This document shows, piece by piece, positions 35,844 to 47,622 of a DNA stretch of 64,000 nucleotides. How positions within the stretch are numbered: position 1 is the stretch's first letter; every line of letters starts with the position of its first letter. Position numbers and translations under genes: made by a program. The notes beneath the pieces are model-generated. The model did not search any database. It worked only from the letters and a program-made list of their open reading frames with translations, and had not been told where the DNA came from. The stretch is from Anomaloglossus baeobatrachus (lineage: Eukaryota; Chordata; Amphibia; Anura; Aromobatidae): NCBI RefSeq assembly GCF_048569485.1, contig NC_134354.1, forward strand, positions 510,504,869-510,568,868. The letters are read 5' to 3'.

Positions 35844-36086
35844 TTTATTCCCATTGACAGTAAATGAAAACTAAACAAACAGCAGAACAACTCGGTACAA
35901 AACATAATTACAATTCATATTTGTTTCTGTGCCATACAAATTCCTTCAAAAACAAAATGCCTTATTCCAATTGCAGGGGTATCCATCCGGGGGAAGGAAG
36001 AAAAAAAAAATAAAAAATAAAAAAAAAAAAAAAAAAAAAAAATACAGATTTGAACGTCAGATCAACCCACAATCCCTGTCCACTAT
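35844..36086 (-). terminator. PCNP: PCNP 3' UTR and probable polyadenylation signal
   Basis: On the - strand an AATAAA lies at 35849-35844, about 240 bases after the PCNP stop, and is followed by a T/G-rich stretch (CACTTGTTTTGTCC). The UTR carries a long poly-T/A tract (36000-36042). Longer forms are possible. Confidence 0.55.
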
Positions 36087-36207
36087 TCAGTTATCTGGAA
36101 CCCGCTCCAGCTGTGACTTAATATTCCTCTCCCAGAGCTTCTGGCTGTCCGAGAATCCATGCTTGCCTTTGTTGAATGAGTTTGGTCCTGATGAGGTTGG
36201 CGTGTCC
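36087..36207 (-). CDS. PCNP: PCNP coding exon 5 (C-terminus)
   Basis: The acceptor CACATAG precedes 36207. The first base completes the arginine codon split with exon 4. It encodes [17 protein letters not shown], then [19 protein letters not shown], ending at TGA (36089-36087). Confidence 0.93.
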
Positions 36208-39200
36208 CTATGTGGTCAAGCAAACAGAAGGTTGTGAAATTCCAGTACAGTGTAAGGGGATGCTTCTTTTAGTACTTAAAAGAAACCTTTGTGCACTATG
36301 AATATTTGACAACAGTAGTATAGGTCACTTCCATCCCCAAACGATGGCATGAAACTGCAGTGTCTCCTGGGATTACTTTCAGATAGAAGGTAAACAGCCT
36401 AATTTTCCCTGCAAATTGGCACTCCTGGACACCCACCGAGGAGAACTGCAGCATGGCCCTGTACAATGTGTGTTGGGAATAGCCCACTAAGCAGTATGTG
36501 TGTGATCTTGAAGGGTTTGTACCAGGATTAGAAGATACTCCCTTAGGCTGGACTCACACGAACGTATGGCATCCGATGCGACCTGCTAATGACTCCCGGC
36601 TCAGCCTCTGCTGTGAGCATGAACCGAGTGTCATGTGACTGGGACCTGATCCTGCAATCGGGTCACAGCTGTGAAGCTAAGGGCGGGCACTGCGGAGAAG
36701 AGGGAGGGGTTAATTCCCCCCCCCCCCCCCATCTCCTCCATTGTCAGCCTGTGCGTATATCGCACTGCACTGGGATAACATCCGAGTGCAGTCCGATGTA
36801 TCTGTCGCACCCATTCACTTGATTGGGTGCGAGGGATATGGCTGTAGCAGAAAATCGCAGCATGCTGACGCTTTTATCACATCAAGAATCTGAATGCGAG
36901 AAAAGCTGACCAACTACTCTTCCTCATTCACCACCATTGGTCAGAGTGCAATGTGATTTTCTCGCATTGCACTCGTCCGATTTTTACACTCGTGTGAGCG
37001 TACCCTTATCCTACGACTTCCTGGTCACAGATGGTTTGACATTGTGATGCATAATGATCCCAAGATCGGGCCTCTGAATAGCACCAATTGCATGAAGTAG
37101 AGGTTGAGCACACAGCACTGCTCCATTCATTCTCAAAGGTAAAGCCAAAGATAGCCAAGTGCAGTGCTCAGAAGTCTCTGGTGGTCCCACTGAAATGAAG
37201 GGAGTGAACAAGCGTGCACATGCTCTTCAAAGCCCTATTCTCAGGGCCAATGGGGGGGGGGGGGGGCGGTTTCCACTGATTGTGATATTCCCTATCCAAC
37301 GGATAAAGGCGAAACTTCTAATCTTGATACAAACCCTGTAAAAAACAAATCTTTAGCACACAAAAAGAGGAGTTTTAGAGGAAAAATGTAAAAGGCTTTA
37401 TTGGTATACAAAAGGTTAAAACCAATTCATTCACACAGAAACAATGAGTAGTATCACCCATGATTAAGCCAGCATAAACACTGGGAAACGTACGTCGGGT
37501 GTCTCTGGGGGCTCCCTTCAACCGCCTGCCTTTTCCAGCACAGTCATGCCTGAATGGTAATATGTCTTTCCGCTCTCTCCTTCTCCCGCTGGGACTTATA
37601 CGTTAGCCATGTGGCTGGTTCGATGGTTGGGAGGGGTTACCTTTACTAAGAGCAGTGCTGTGATGTGATGTAATTTAAGTGCTGGTCCAGGCTCGCCCAC
37701 CCACCTCTCATTGTTGTCTTACTTCTTTGGTCTTATTGTAATACTACTCATTGTATTTATGTGAATTAATTGGTTTTAACCTTTGTATACCAATAAATCC
37801 CTTTACATTTTTCCTGTAAAACGCCTCTCTTTTTGTGTGCTAATGTTTGATGGAGTAGGCTGTGAGCCTTTGCTCTTATTTAATTGCATGGCCACACTTA
37901 TGTCATAGAATGTGCCATAAGTTTTTTGTTTTGTTAAAAAACAATCTTTGTAAATGGGTTGTCAGGTAAGAATTGTAAATTAAGCAATTTTGCTTAATAT
38001 TTTCAACCATTGTTCAGACATTAAAAGGGGTGGTTCACCCATATTTTTTATGGTTAGATCGATATTATATTGAGAAACAATGTTTCTCTCAAATACCTTG
38101 TGTTGTCTTTAGTGCCTGTGAGAGGCGCTATTGCAGACCGCTGCTCCCCGTCCAGTGACGTACCCGTCCAATGCTGCCTCGTCACATCCGTGCAGCCGGC
38201 TGCATTCTGAGCCCATCTGCTCCCTGCTCCTCCTCCCTCCCTCACAGCACGTCTCTTGCTTGCAGCGTTCTGCGAGGAGGGAGGAGGGAGGGGGGAGCAG
38301 GAGATGCGCCGTGCTGTGCTAGGAGGGAGCAGATGGGCTGTGACAGCAGTGAAACACTGCTCACAGCTCAGTCTGGAAGACTGTAGCCGCCTGCACGGAT
38401 GTGACGAGGCAGCATTGGACGGGTACGTCACTGGACGGGGAGCAGCGGTCTGCAATAGCGCCTCTCACAGGCACTATTGACAACACAAGGTATTTGAGAG
38501 AAACATTGTTTCTCAATATAATATCGATCTAGACAATAAAAATATGGGTGAACCACCCCTTTAACACTTGTGTACAGCTCGTTGCCTTGGGCACTGACCA
38601 CCGCTGCTAGCTCTTTTCTCCTGAGCTTGCACGTACTCCTTTGAAGTCGGCCAGGATTGCTGGGGCACACTGTTACCTCCTAATCTTCGCCAGCATAAAC
38701 GCAGTGCTTACAAGCTAAGTAGCAGCGGAGGTCAGTCTCATAGGCATCAAGCTGTGTACAAAAGTGTTACTATCTCAAGAACTGCTACACGCCATAATAA
38801 GCAGTAAATTACAAAAGTGCTTGTTTTTACACGCTCTACCCTACAATACATATCTATGAACACTGGAATAACCCTTTAAGAAGGAAGTCTACCAAGGAAC
38901 TGAGATATGCTTAAAGGGAACCAGCAACCAAGATTTTACTATATGAAGTAAAGGCAGTGCCATACTGGCACTAGGATGCTGAATCCAAGCATAGCTTTTG
39001 TTGAAAGGTCAGATGCATGATTGCTGAAATATCTGGGATCAAAGTTGCAGAAATCCACTGCACTTTGATTGATGTGCACATGGGGGGGGGGGGGCGGGCA
39101 TTTGTGGGTCAGGTCCTCTGTGTATATTCCTCCTCCTGAGTCTTGTACACCAACAGCAGCAGTGGCGGCGTGGTGCGATATTTAAATAAAGAAAAGGGGG

Positions 39201-42200
39201 CATGCAATAAAGAATCAGGAGGAGGAATATACACAAAGCACCTGACCCACAAAGGCTCGCCCTCGAAGCACAGGTCGAAGTGCAGTGCATTTCTGATTAA
39301 CCATTTAAAAACCATGGGCAGTAATATTACATCCCTGCGGTCATAGTGTTAATCCCCACTTACTGCTGCAGGCGGGGATCTGCGCACATGTCAGCTGACA
39401 TGTGTGCCTAGCAGGTACGAGTGGAATAGATATTCACCCATACTTGTTAACCCCTAAATGGTGCTGTCAAGATGTGACAGCGCCATTTTAACGGCGAGAG
39501 CGGTAATTGTATACTCATAGGCCACCACCGGAAGTCACGTAATGTGATCATGTGGATCCGATGGTTGTCATGATAGCACAGGATCATGTAAGAAGGTCCT
39601 GTAAGAAGCAGCTGAGTACTGCAGATTACAGGAGATAATCATTTCTCCCGGTCTGAGCGGTGCTGCTCTGATCAAGAGAAATGTCCCTAGGGGGACTAGT
39701 AAAAGTTAAAAAAATAAATAAATAAAACAAATCACCCTCCCCCTCCCTTATTCGACCCAATTGAAAATTAAAGGGTTAAGAAAACAAAAAAAAGCACCCC
39801 CACACCTTTGGTGTTGCTGCATTCACAAACGTCCTGATCTTGCAAAATATGAAATCAATGAATCTGATTGGTAAACGGCGTAGCGGCTAAAAAATTCCAA
39901 AACACCAAAATTTCATTTTTTGATCGCTGCTTGACAGACTGGGCAAGGAAAAAAAAAAAAAAAAATCTTGCAATCAAACTGGTGGGGATTTTTTTTTTCT
40001 TTCCATGAGTTGTGGCAGGAGAGCCATCAAACAGTGACACTCCGGATATACGAGCCCCACCAGTGATCAGTAAGGGTCCAGCAGACACCAATTCTATAGG
40101 GACACATATAGACAGGCTAAATTGAGGATCACAAAAAGTTATTTTCCTAGATTTCTAATGAAGTTAGGTAAGTGGGTGCTGTTGTATCCATATGATCCTG
40201 ATCAGGACATTAATCTAATGGCATCAATGATACAGAGCACACACCAATGCACAAATACTACCATGAAAACCATCTGACATACTGTACAGATGCACGGCCT
40301 AATATGCAACATCATGCAATTACTTGTGTACATAGAAGACATGCAGCATTTGCACTGTTCTAACAGCATGCCACTTGTATCCAACAGTATATTCAGATTT
40401 GTTTATGTGCTGAAACACCTTTACAAAGCAGGAGAATTACAGGGGAAAAAAAAAAAAAAAAAAAAAAAATTGTCTCTCCAGGTCAGGAGACAAACTCTAG
40501 CGCAGCGCCACCTATTGGAAGGAGCAATCCTGAAAGTCAAATGTGGATTGTTAACAATCCTTTGCATATGACTTAGGATATATATGCAAAGGATATATAT
40601 GCAAGATCAGAATCCCAATTTGCAGACGCGGTGTTTTGGGGTGCTTGCCCCTCGTCAGTGCAAAGTATGGGGTGTCTGATCTGGCTCATGAGGAAGCTAT
40701 GTGGGGACCACGGGGGAACACTATTCTCCTTATGGAGACTTTGCAAGCCAGTCTGGCTGCCAATAAATTAAGGGAAAAGAAAAAAACACAAACATTTTCA
40801 GGATCAATGCAAAGACGCTCCTGTAGGGGGCAGTGTAACTCCAGACGATTATAGAAAAGGAGCATTACCTTCCAATATTTTTCATCCTCATCTTAGCTTC
40901 TGGGGGCATTTCTTCAGGTTCACTCTGCAAATAGAAACATCTACATGAAATACAGCTCGCATGTATAAAGCACAAGGCAGTATATGTACAGGATGAAATG
41001 TGTCGGACTTTTTAGCCATTAAGCAAATAAGATGCATGTGAAAGGGATGTAGATATCAGTTACTGGAACATGAAACATCCCAAGTTTTGGCTTCTCTATG
41101 GGCAGCTGCTATGGTAATTATTGGAGCGAGTTCTGTGCATCTCACCATAGAGGTTTCCATACTGTACAGACAGAATAGCAATAAAAACACCATCCTGTCA
41201 GCCATGGGAACAGGCAACGCTCCATACACAACTGCCTGTGCTCTATGCATGGGGATCCATTGGGAAAGCACCAATATAGGGATGGAGATTTGCCACACAC
41301 TGACCCACAGGAATTAAAAGGGGAAGGTGGAGGAGACAGAATATTTAAGAGGGGGGGGGGGGGAAAGGGGGGGGTATACTTCTGGGTTAAATCACTCTCT
41401 TGCCCAGTTCTGCTGCCCCCAGCCTCCATGAACGGTATTTACTACGCTGCAATGATGGTGTACAACGTGAGACTGCCAAGGTGTAACAATGAAGCCAGTG
41501 ATTGGCTGCTGCAGTCCCATGTGAAAATCGTACATACACACATACGGTACATATACATATATATGTATATATATCCCCATCTCTCTCCTGAGATATTACG
41601 ATACATTCCCCTGCCGTTCCAGTACTGCAGCTCCTCCAGTCACTTTTCCTAACAGCAGCGTCAATGTATCACTTTTCACATGTCGTTCCCCTTGTATAAA
41701 CTCTTCCCCCACCCCCATCATTAAGTTTGAGCAATGGCAGGAGCCCATGTCATTCAGTGGGAAGACAATTCATTTAAACCCTTCTCTTTTGGATTTACGG
41801 CATGTCCAAACATTTTGACCAGATTTCAGCAATTCATATCCATCTTTTGGATATCCATCATGTTTATGTTTACCTTCACTTTCACTCCTATAATACTTCA
41901 TTACTGGGTTTAGGGATCAGAGGGGGCAGTAGAAAGTGAACTATTCATCTCTCCCTCCATCCTCCCCACCCATCTCACCTTCCCCTCAGATATTTTTCTC
42001 AGCATTTCACCCACTGTCTCCAGACACACACGACCATCTCATGGCCTCTCCTGCTCCCACTCTCACGGCTGGAGATATCTCTCCTAATCCAGGTCCTCCT
42101 CTCCACATCCCTATTGTCACTTCAAACCCTCATCCACAGCCTATCACAAATTTCCGCAACCTCTCTAACCTCATACCCATTCACCCAGCCCCCGCTCCCC

Positions 42201-45200
42201 CAGTCCCACTAACAGGAGCTCTATGGAACACTCGCTCTGTCTGCAACAAACTATCCTACATCCATGATCTTTTCATCACTAAAACTTTCCTTCCTCGCCA
42301 TTTCTGAAACCTAGCTCACCCCCTCTGACACAGCCTCTCCTGCTGCACTCTCTTATGGCGGTCTCCAACTGTCTCACACCCCCCGCCCCAGTAACAAGCA
42401 TGGTGGAGGAGTTGGTTTGCTCCTGTCCGACCAATGCTCCTTTACACCAATTCCACTACCACCCTCTGTTACGCTTCCATCGTTTGAGGTGCACTCCGTA
42501 CGCATCCAAGCCCCCTCCAACCTTCAACTGGCTGTCATTTACCACCAGCCACTGCCTTTTTTGACCATTTCGCCAACTGGCTACTACACTTCCTTTCCAC
42601 CGACATCCCCACCATCATCATGGGTGATTTCAATATCCCAATTGACAATTCCCACTCATCTGTCTCCAAACTTCTAACACTCTCTTCCTCCTTCGGCCCC
42701 ACCCAATGGTCTTCTGCAGCTACTCACAAAGATGGCCACACACTGGACCTCATCTTCACTCGCCTCTGTTCCCTATCTAACCTCTCCCCCTGTCTGACCA
42801 CAACCTACTCACATTCTCTTCCCTCTCTTCTCCAAGTATGCAACCGCCCCTCCACAATTTTTCACACCCTCGCAGAAATATCAAATACCTTGATTTACAC
42901 GCACTCAGTCTCTTCTCCCCCTCACAGACATTGCATTTCTACATGATGCAGATGCTGCAGCCACTTTATATAACACTACAATCTCTGCAGCTCTCGAATC
43001 AGCTGCCCCCCCTCACACACACCAAAACCCGCACAATCAACAGGCAACCCTGGCACACGAGTCAGACTAAAGAACTGAGACGGGCTTCCAGAATTGCTGA
43101 GCGCAGATGGAAGAGGTCTCATTCCACTGAGCACTTCATTGCATATAAAGAGTCCCTCACCACTTTCAAGTCCACACTCACTGCTGCAAAACAAACCTAC
43201 TTCTCATCCCTCATATCCTCTCTCTCTCTCACAACCCTAAATAGCTATTCAACACTTTCAATTCTCTCCTCCATCCTCCTGCACCACCTCCCTCTCCTCT
43301 CAGCTGAAGACTTTGCCTCTTTCTTCAAGGAGAAGATTGACAACATCAGAGCAAGCTTTGGCCCACAATCACCACGGCCCCTCATTATAGCTACTCAGCC
43401 CTCTTCCTCCAAATCCAGATTCTCCACCATGAGAGAAAACAAATCTTTCCACTCTACTCTCAAGATCACATCTAACCACCTGTGCACTGGACCCGCTCCC
43501 ATCGCACCTCATCCCCAATATCACCGCAGTCCTCATCCCAGCCCTAACCCATCTCTTCAACCTATCACTAACAAGTGGTGTATTCCCCTCATGCATTAAA
43601 CATGCCTCCATTACACCCATCCTCAAAAAGCCCTCCCCTAACCCATCCTCTGTGTCAAACTATCGCCCCATATCCCTTCTCCCCTATGCCTCAAAACTAC
43701 TGGAACACCATGTCCATCTTGAACTGTCCTCATACCTCTCTTCCTGCTCCCTGTTTGACCAGCTACAATCTGGCTTCCGACCACATCACTCTACTGAAAC
43801 TGCCCTAACCAGTCACCAATGATCTACTAACCGCCAAAGCCAAGCGACACTGCTCTACCCTCCTCCTCCTGGACCTGTCCTCTGCCTTCGACACAGTAGA
43901 CCATTCCCTCCTAGTACCGATTTTCTCATCTCTGGGCATCAGAGACTTGACCCCATCTTGGATCTCCTCACATCTAACCGACCGAACTTCTCCCATTCTC
44001 ACACCACTTCCTCATCTCACCCTTATCTATCGGTGTCCGCCAAGGCTCAGTTCTTGGACCCCTGCGGTTCTCCATCTACACCTTCGGCCTGGGACAGCTC
44101 AGAGTCCCACGGCTTTCAGTAACATCTCTATGCCGATGACACACAGATCTACCTCTCTGGACATTACCTCTCTACTAACCAAAATCCCACAATGTCTGTC
44201 TGCTATTTCATCCTTCTTCTTTGCGCGATTCCTAAATCTTAACATGGACAAAACAGAGTTCATTGTCTTTCCTCCTCCTCACTCATCTTCTCCAACAAGC
44301 CTTTCCATCAAACTTGATGGTTGCTCACTCTCCCCAGACTCACAAGCTCGTTGCCTTGGAGTAACCCTCGACTCTGCTCTATCCTTCAAGCCACACATCC
44401 AAGCCCTCTTCACCTCATGCAGGCTTCACCTCATGCAGTGCTTTCCTTAACCAAGAATCGGCAAAAACATTAGTGCATGCCCTCATCTCCCGCCTCGACT
44501 ACTGCAACCTCCTGCTCTCTGGCCTCCCTTCCAACACTCTTGTACCCCTCCAATCGATCCAAAACTCAGCGGCCCGCTTAATCCACCTCTCCCCTTGCTA
44601 TTCCCCAGCCTCGCCACTCTGCCAATCCCTTCACTGGCTTCCCATCGCCCAACGACTCCAGTTCAAAACTTTAACCATGACATACAAAGCCATCCACAAC
44701 CTGTCTCCTCCCTACATCTGTAACCTAATCTCCCGGTACCTACCTGCACGCAACCTCAGATCCTCACAAGATCTCCATCTCTACTCCTCTCTTATCTCCT
44801 CTTCCCACAATCACGTACAAGATTTCTCCCGTGCCTCCCCCATACTCTGGAACGCTCTAACTCAGCATATTAGACTCCCCTACCGTGGAAAGCTTCAAGA
44901 GGAACCTCAAGACCCACCTCTTCCAACAAGCCTATAACGTACAATAGCCCTCAGTCCCGTACACCACTGCCCAACCAGCTCTGTCCTCACCTATGGTACC
45001 ATCACCCATTCTCTATAGACTGTGAACCCTCGCGGGCAGGGTCCTCTCTCCTCCTATACCGGTCTGTTTTGTACTGTTAATGATCGTATACCCTCTTTCA
45101 CTTGTAAAGCGCCATGGAATAAATGGCGCTATAATAATAAATAATATTGATTTCTTTAGGTTCACCAAGGATAAGGTCTGTAAGTAGAAGGTGCTGCAGG

Positions 45201-47326
45201 CATTCAACTCACTCCAAATCTCTATAAAAACATCCATTTGTATGCCCACACTTACATCATCTTCATTAAACGCTGCTGCCACCATGCTCTTTTTAGTAAC
45301 TACGGCAGGAGGGGTTTCCTTTGGTTTCTAAAACATAAATTAATAAATACATTTATATACATCAATCTCACTATGCAATAATGCACCAATAGTCACAACC
45401 TGAAAAGACAGCAGATTCTAAGATATTGGATTGGAGGCTGGAGAAATGTGCTGTTGACTGAACGCTCATATCTCTGATGACCTCACTAAGACCAGGTCCA
45501 CCAGCGTCTGCGCACTCAGCGTACAGGGAATGTAACATTCACCACACGGAGGACAAGGGTGTCTTCAGCCTGGCAGATTTCAGAAATCTCATGCACTCTT
45601 TTTTCCAGACTGAAATGGAAAATTGCTGCGTTTTTGAAAGGAGCAGCATGTCAACTCAACATTTTTGCAGGTTTTTTTCCCCACCAGTGAAAGCATGGCT
45701 ACAGTGTTTTTTGCTGCTTTTTTGGTAAATGCAACTATTTACACATGCAACAAAACCTGTTTTTTTTTACTGCCAAGAGCAGGTTTTGCTGCAGGAAAAA
45801 GCAACATGTGAACACCGCCTAAGTTTGAGTTTCATCAGATGAGAGAATAAAAGGAAGATTCTCCACCTATCTCATACACGAATGGCATCTGTATGTTGTC
45901 ATATATTTTTACTGACTCAGACTTGCGTTACAGAGGTCAATCTCACACGTCTCTATGACTTTGCACAGATCACTTGGTCCAAGGAAAAAGATGTAACGTG
46001 AACAGCTGCATAGATTACTATAGGTAAAATAAAAACAAAGCGGATAGCTCTCCTACGTGAAAACTGCAGTGTGAATAGGGCCAGGAACGTGCTGCAGACT
46101 GTGCTGCTGAAAAGAAATATACCCTATCCAGCCCATGATTCGTTATAATGGGCCACTATGGTGGATAGTTGCAAGGCATCTATTCCGACAGTGGCTACTT
46201 TATATATGCCTCCAACAATGCCAAGCGTAGTGTGGACCTAGCCTGACAAGCACACTTCGGTTTCCTCTGGCATCCCCATATTTATAGCAGGAACAACGGA
46301 TTGGACATGCTCAAATGCAGCATGCCCGATCCTTCACCATTGTCAACAGGTGAATAGGGTGACCCCATACATTTGATATTTAACCCTAAAGACATTATAT
46401 TGTCGCCTTATACTTTTACAGGCAGTCAATGAAAACCTATTTTTAACCCCATATTGATTTTTTCCATTTTCTCCAGAAATAACTATTCCTTGGTGACAGT
46501 CGGTTTATATCATTATTCCCTGAGGGGTGGTGTTCCTTGCTTTCCTGGCTAACCAGGAAGATACCAGTAATTCACAGCATTAAGTGCCAATTTGAATTAA
46601 TCCACACGTCATGAATAGACAATAAAAAGACCATTTAAGAAGCCATAAAAGGGGAAGGGTTCCCGCTCCCGACCCCTCGGTATAGTCGGGAGCAGATGGC
46701 CTGTTGTTTCATGGTGGCCGGTGTCATCTGCAGGGAGTGATTGTCAGTACACACACCTTTCAGTAGGGAAGTTGGAGCAATGCTTATTCCTTTTATACAG
46801 CCAGAAACCCCACAATGTAAGAGAAGCATGCATGGAGCCGGATACGTACCGCCGCGCCAAGCTTTATGGATATGGACGGCTGCTTCTTCCCGCTCTGACC
46901 TCCAAATGCAAAGCCGAACTTGGCCAGCTTGGATGGGCAGGGCTGGGAGCCATCCTCCTCCGCGGAGGCGACTGCTGACCTCTTCTCCGCGCTGCGGCCA
47001 GAGCTTTCCCCTCCATTACTGGAAGAAACAGGCTTAGTGTTCACTTCTGCGTCTTCTTCTGGTCCTGGTGAAGTTGAAACAACTTACCAAGATGAGCATT
47101 TTGTTACTGAGCTGAATGATGGGAACAGCAACCACAAAAAATACCAAAATTCACCATATTAATAGTATCAGCAGCACGTAACCCAATATGTCTGCACGAC
47201 ACCACTAGCACACGCTGCACTCATCGCCACCAACATGGCGGCACATCCCTCCAGACCCCGCACATAACACGTATCGGCCCACACACTCTCCATATCACCT
47301 CCTTGTAGCTTCTTCTTATCCGCCAT
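36087..47326 (-). CDS. PCNP: PEST proteolytic signal-containing nuclear protein (PCNP), five coding exons
   Basis: The CDS joins 47326-47299, 47064-46850, 45327-45256, 40924-40869 and 36207-36087 (492 bp, 163 residues). All four introns have GT-AG ends and phases agree. Conserved blocks against vertebrate PCNP, in order: [82 protein letters not shown] and [14 protein letters not shown] is a small, mostly disordered nuclear protein rich in PEST sequence; it is reported to be ubiquitinated by UHRF2/NIRF, and its precise role is unsettled. It is about 15 residues shorter than human (178), mainly at the N-terminus. TRMT10C lies upstream on the same strand, as in human; RAB9A lies downstream, tail-to-tail. 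Introns hold many transposons. Confidence 0.94.
36546..37005. mobile_element. Harbinger-like MITE in PCNP intron 4
   Basis: Left end GGCTGGACTCACACGAACG and right end CACTCGTGTGAGCGTACCC. TTA lies at 36543-36545 and 37006-37008. A poly-C run (about 36717-36730) lies inside. It is related to 58849-59319 by its CATCCGATG and CAGCCTCTGCTGTGAGC blocks. Confidence 0.85.
37350..37848. mobile_element. Non-autonomous element with roughly 100-bp inverted repeats
   Basis: TTAGCACACAAAAAGAG, AGGAAAAATGTAAA, TTTATTGGTATACAAA and GGTTAAAACCAATT on the left all recur inverted on the right (37755-37848). The interior is unique. Target duplication was not resolved. Confidence 0.8.
38025..38560. mobile_element. 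Kolobok-like foldback element, TTAA flanks
   Basis: Ends AAGGGGTGGTTCACCCATA and TATGGGTGAACCACCCCT, with TTAA at 38021-38024 and 38561-38564. The arms are about 200 bp and include ATCGATATTATATTGAGAAA and CAATAGCGCCTCTCACAGGC. The terminus TTAAAGGGGTGGTTCACC matches, from memory, Xenopus Kolobok/T2-type MITEs. Confidence 0.85.
38915..39255. mobile_element. TTAA-flanked half-element with hairpin
   Basis: It starts AGGGAACCAGCAACCAAG after TTAA (38911-38914) and carries AGTGCCATACTGGCACTA, so it is related to 11474-11980. A hairpin pairs 39105-39140 (GTGGGTCAGGTCCTCTGTG) with 39217-39252. No right terminus was found. Confidence 0.55.
39316..39960 (-). repeat. Inverted, diverged copy of parts of the 53.8-58 kb mosaic repeat
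   Basis: Read on the - strand it shows CTAGTCCCCCTAGGGACATT, TGACAGCACCATTTAGGGG and an ACATGTCAGCTGACATGTG block, aligning with 57600-58060. The part near 39810-39900 (CCTGATCTTGCAAAATATGA, GGTAAACGGCGTAG) aligns inverted with about 53970-54060. It lies in PCNP intron 4. Confidence 0.7.
40470..40865. repeat. Dispersed repeat of unclear class
   Basis: TTGTCTCTCC.GGTCAGGAGACAA forms a short inverted pair. GCAGACGCGGTGTTTTGGGG and TGCCCCTCGTCAGTGCAAAG recall, from memory, a frequent amphibian repeat. ATATATATGCAAAGGATATATATGC is a short tandem pair. It ends next to PCNP exon 4. Confidence 0.4.
40869..40924 (-). CDS. PCNP: PCNP coding exon 4
   Basis: The acceptor CTATTTGCAG precedes 40924, and the donor AG/GTAATG follows 40869. 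It encodes [18 protein letters not shown] plus two bases of an arginine codon. It is the best-conserved short block of the protein. Confidence 0.94.
41936..45150 (+). mobile_element. L2/CR1-group LINE, nearly full-length ORF2, inactive
   Basis: It encodes an endonuclease region ([48 protein letters not shown]) and a reverse transcriptase ([14 protein letters not shown]; motif [16 protein letters not shown] near 43870; motif [12 protein letters not shown] near 44131). It ends with the [12 protein letters not shown] and [13 protein letters not shown] blocks. These occur in at least seven successive frames, so it has several frameshifts and stops and cannot make ORF2. The 3' tail GTAAAGCGCCATGGAATAAA with an ATAATAAATAATA end is shared with the two tails at 49-51 kb. 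It is antisense to PCNP within intron 3 and ends about 105 bp from the exon 3 donor. No ORF1 was recognised; the 5' boundary is uncertain. Confidence 0.88.
45256..45327 (-). CDS. PCNP: PCNP coding exon 3
   Basis: The acceptor ATGTTTTAG precedes 45327 and the donor GAT/GTAAGTG follows 45256. Its 24 codons are in phase 0 at both ends and encode [17 protein letters not shown], then AAFNEDD. Confidence 0.93.
45330..46849. other. PCNP intron 2, no gene seen
   Basis: It includes a possible MITE right end (GTGAACACCGCCTAAG near 45810) with T-rich interior. Nothing else was recognised. Confidence 0.5.
46850..47064 (-). CDS. PCNP: PCNP coding exon 2
   Basis: The acceptor TTCAACTTCACCAG precedes 47064 and the donor GCG/GTACGTA follows 46850. 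It encodes [18 protein letters not shown] and [12 protein letters not shown] through SISIKLGAA. This is the serine/glutamate-rich PEST-type part with a basic KRSA patch. Confidence 0.94.
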
Positions 47327-47420
47327 CTTTCTCGGCGCTATCTAGACAGCCATGACGTCACGCTTCCCCAGGCCGCGCCTCCGTCCAGCCGTGGGACCAT
47401 AGAGAGAAGGCAGCGCAGTA
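47215..47420 (-). promoter_or_regulatory. PCNP: PCNP promoter region
   Basis: GC-rich sequence around exon 1 with two YY1-like motifs: AAGATGGCGG over the start codon and ATGGCGGC near 47235 on the + strand. A CACGTCATGG-type box and GAGGCGCGGCC lie upstream of the ATG. No TATA box is seen. Transcription start is inferred just upstream of 47326. Confidence 0.6.
47299..47326 (-). CDS. PCNP: PCNP coding exon 1 (start codon)
   Basis: It encodes MADKKKLQG plus one base, with the donor GGAG/GTGATA. The phase fits exon 2, which supports this ATG. Human PCNP also begins MAD. The start lies in AAAGATGGCGGAT, a YY1-like motif overlapping the ATG. Confidence 0.87.
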
Positions 47421-47458
47421 TAGACAGTCTGAGTGCGTGTCTATGGTAGTGTTCAGCC

Positions 47459-47620
47459 TTTTTTTTTTTCTACTTCACAAAGCTTTATTGTACACACGCA
47501 GGAACGCACACAAATAATAAACCGCAGTCGCCTGCTTAATGCTAAGTTCAAAAAGCTTTATTATAAAACACAGAGGAGCACACAGGAAAATGTAAGGTAG
47601 TGCTTTTTAGATTTTTATTT
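47459..47620 (-). repeat. Poly(A)-tailed retrosequence-like segment
   Basis: On the - strand ACAATAAAGCTTTGTGAAG is followed within about 15 bases by 11 A. A second ATAATAAAGCTTTTTGAAC lies about 70 bases upstream. It resembles the 3' end of a processed insert upstream of the PCNP promoter. The source is unknown and no target duplication was defined. Confidence 0.4.
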
Positions 47621-47622
47621 AA

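Noticed and set aside
42838-43599. 253-codon frame as a host gene
   Set aside because: It lies within the LINE ORF2 region and is flanked by its endonuclease and reverse transcriptase blocks.
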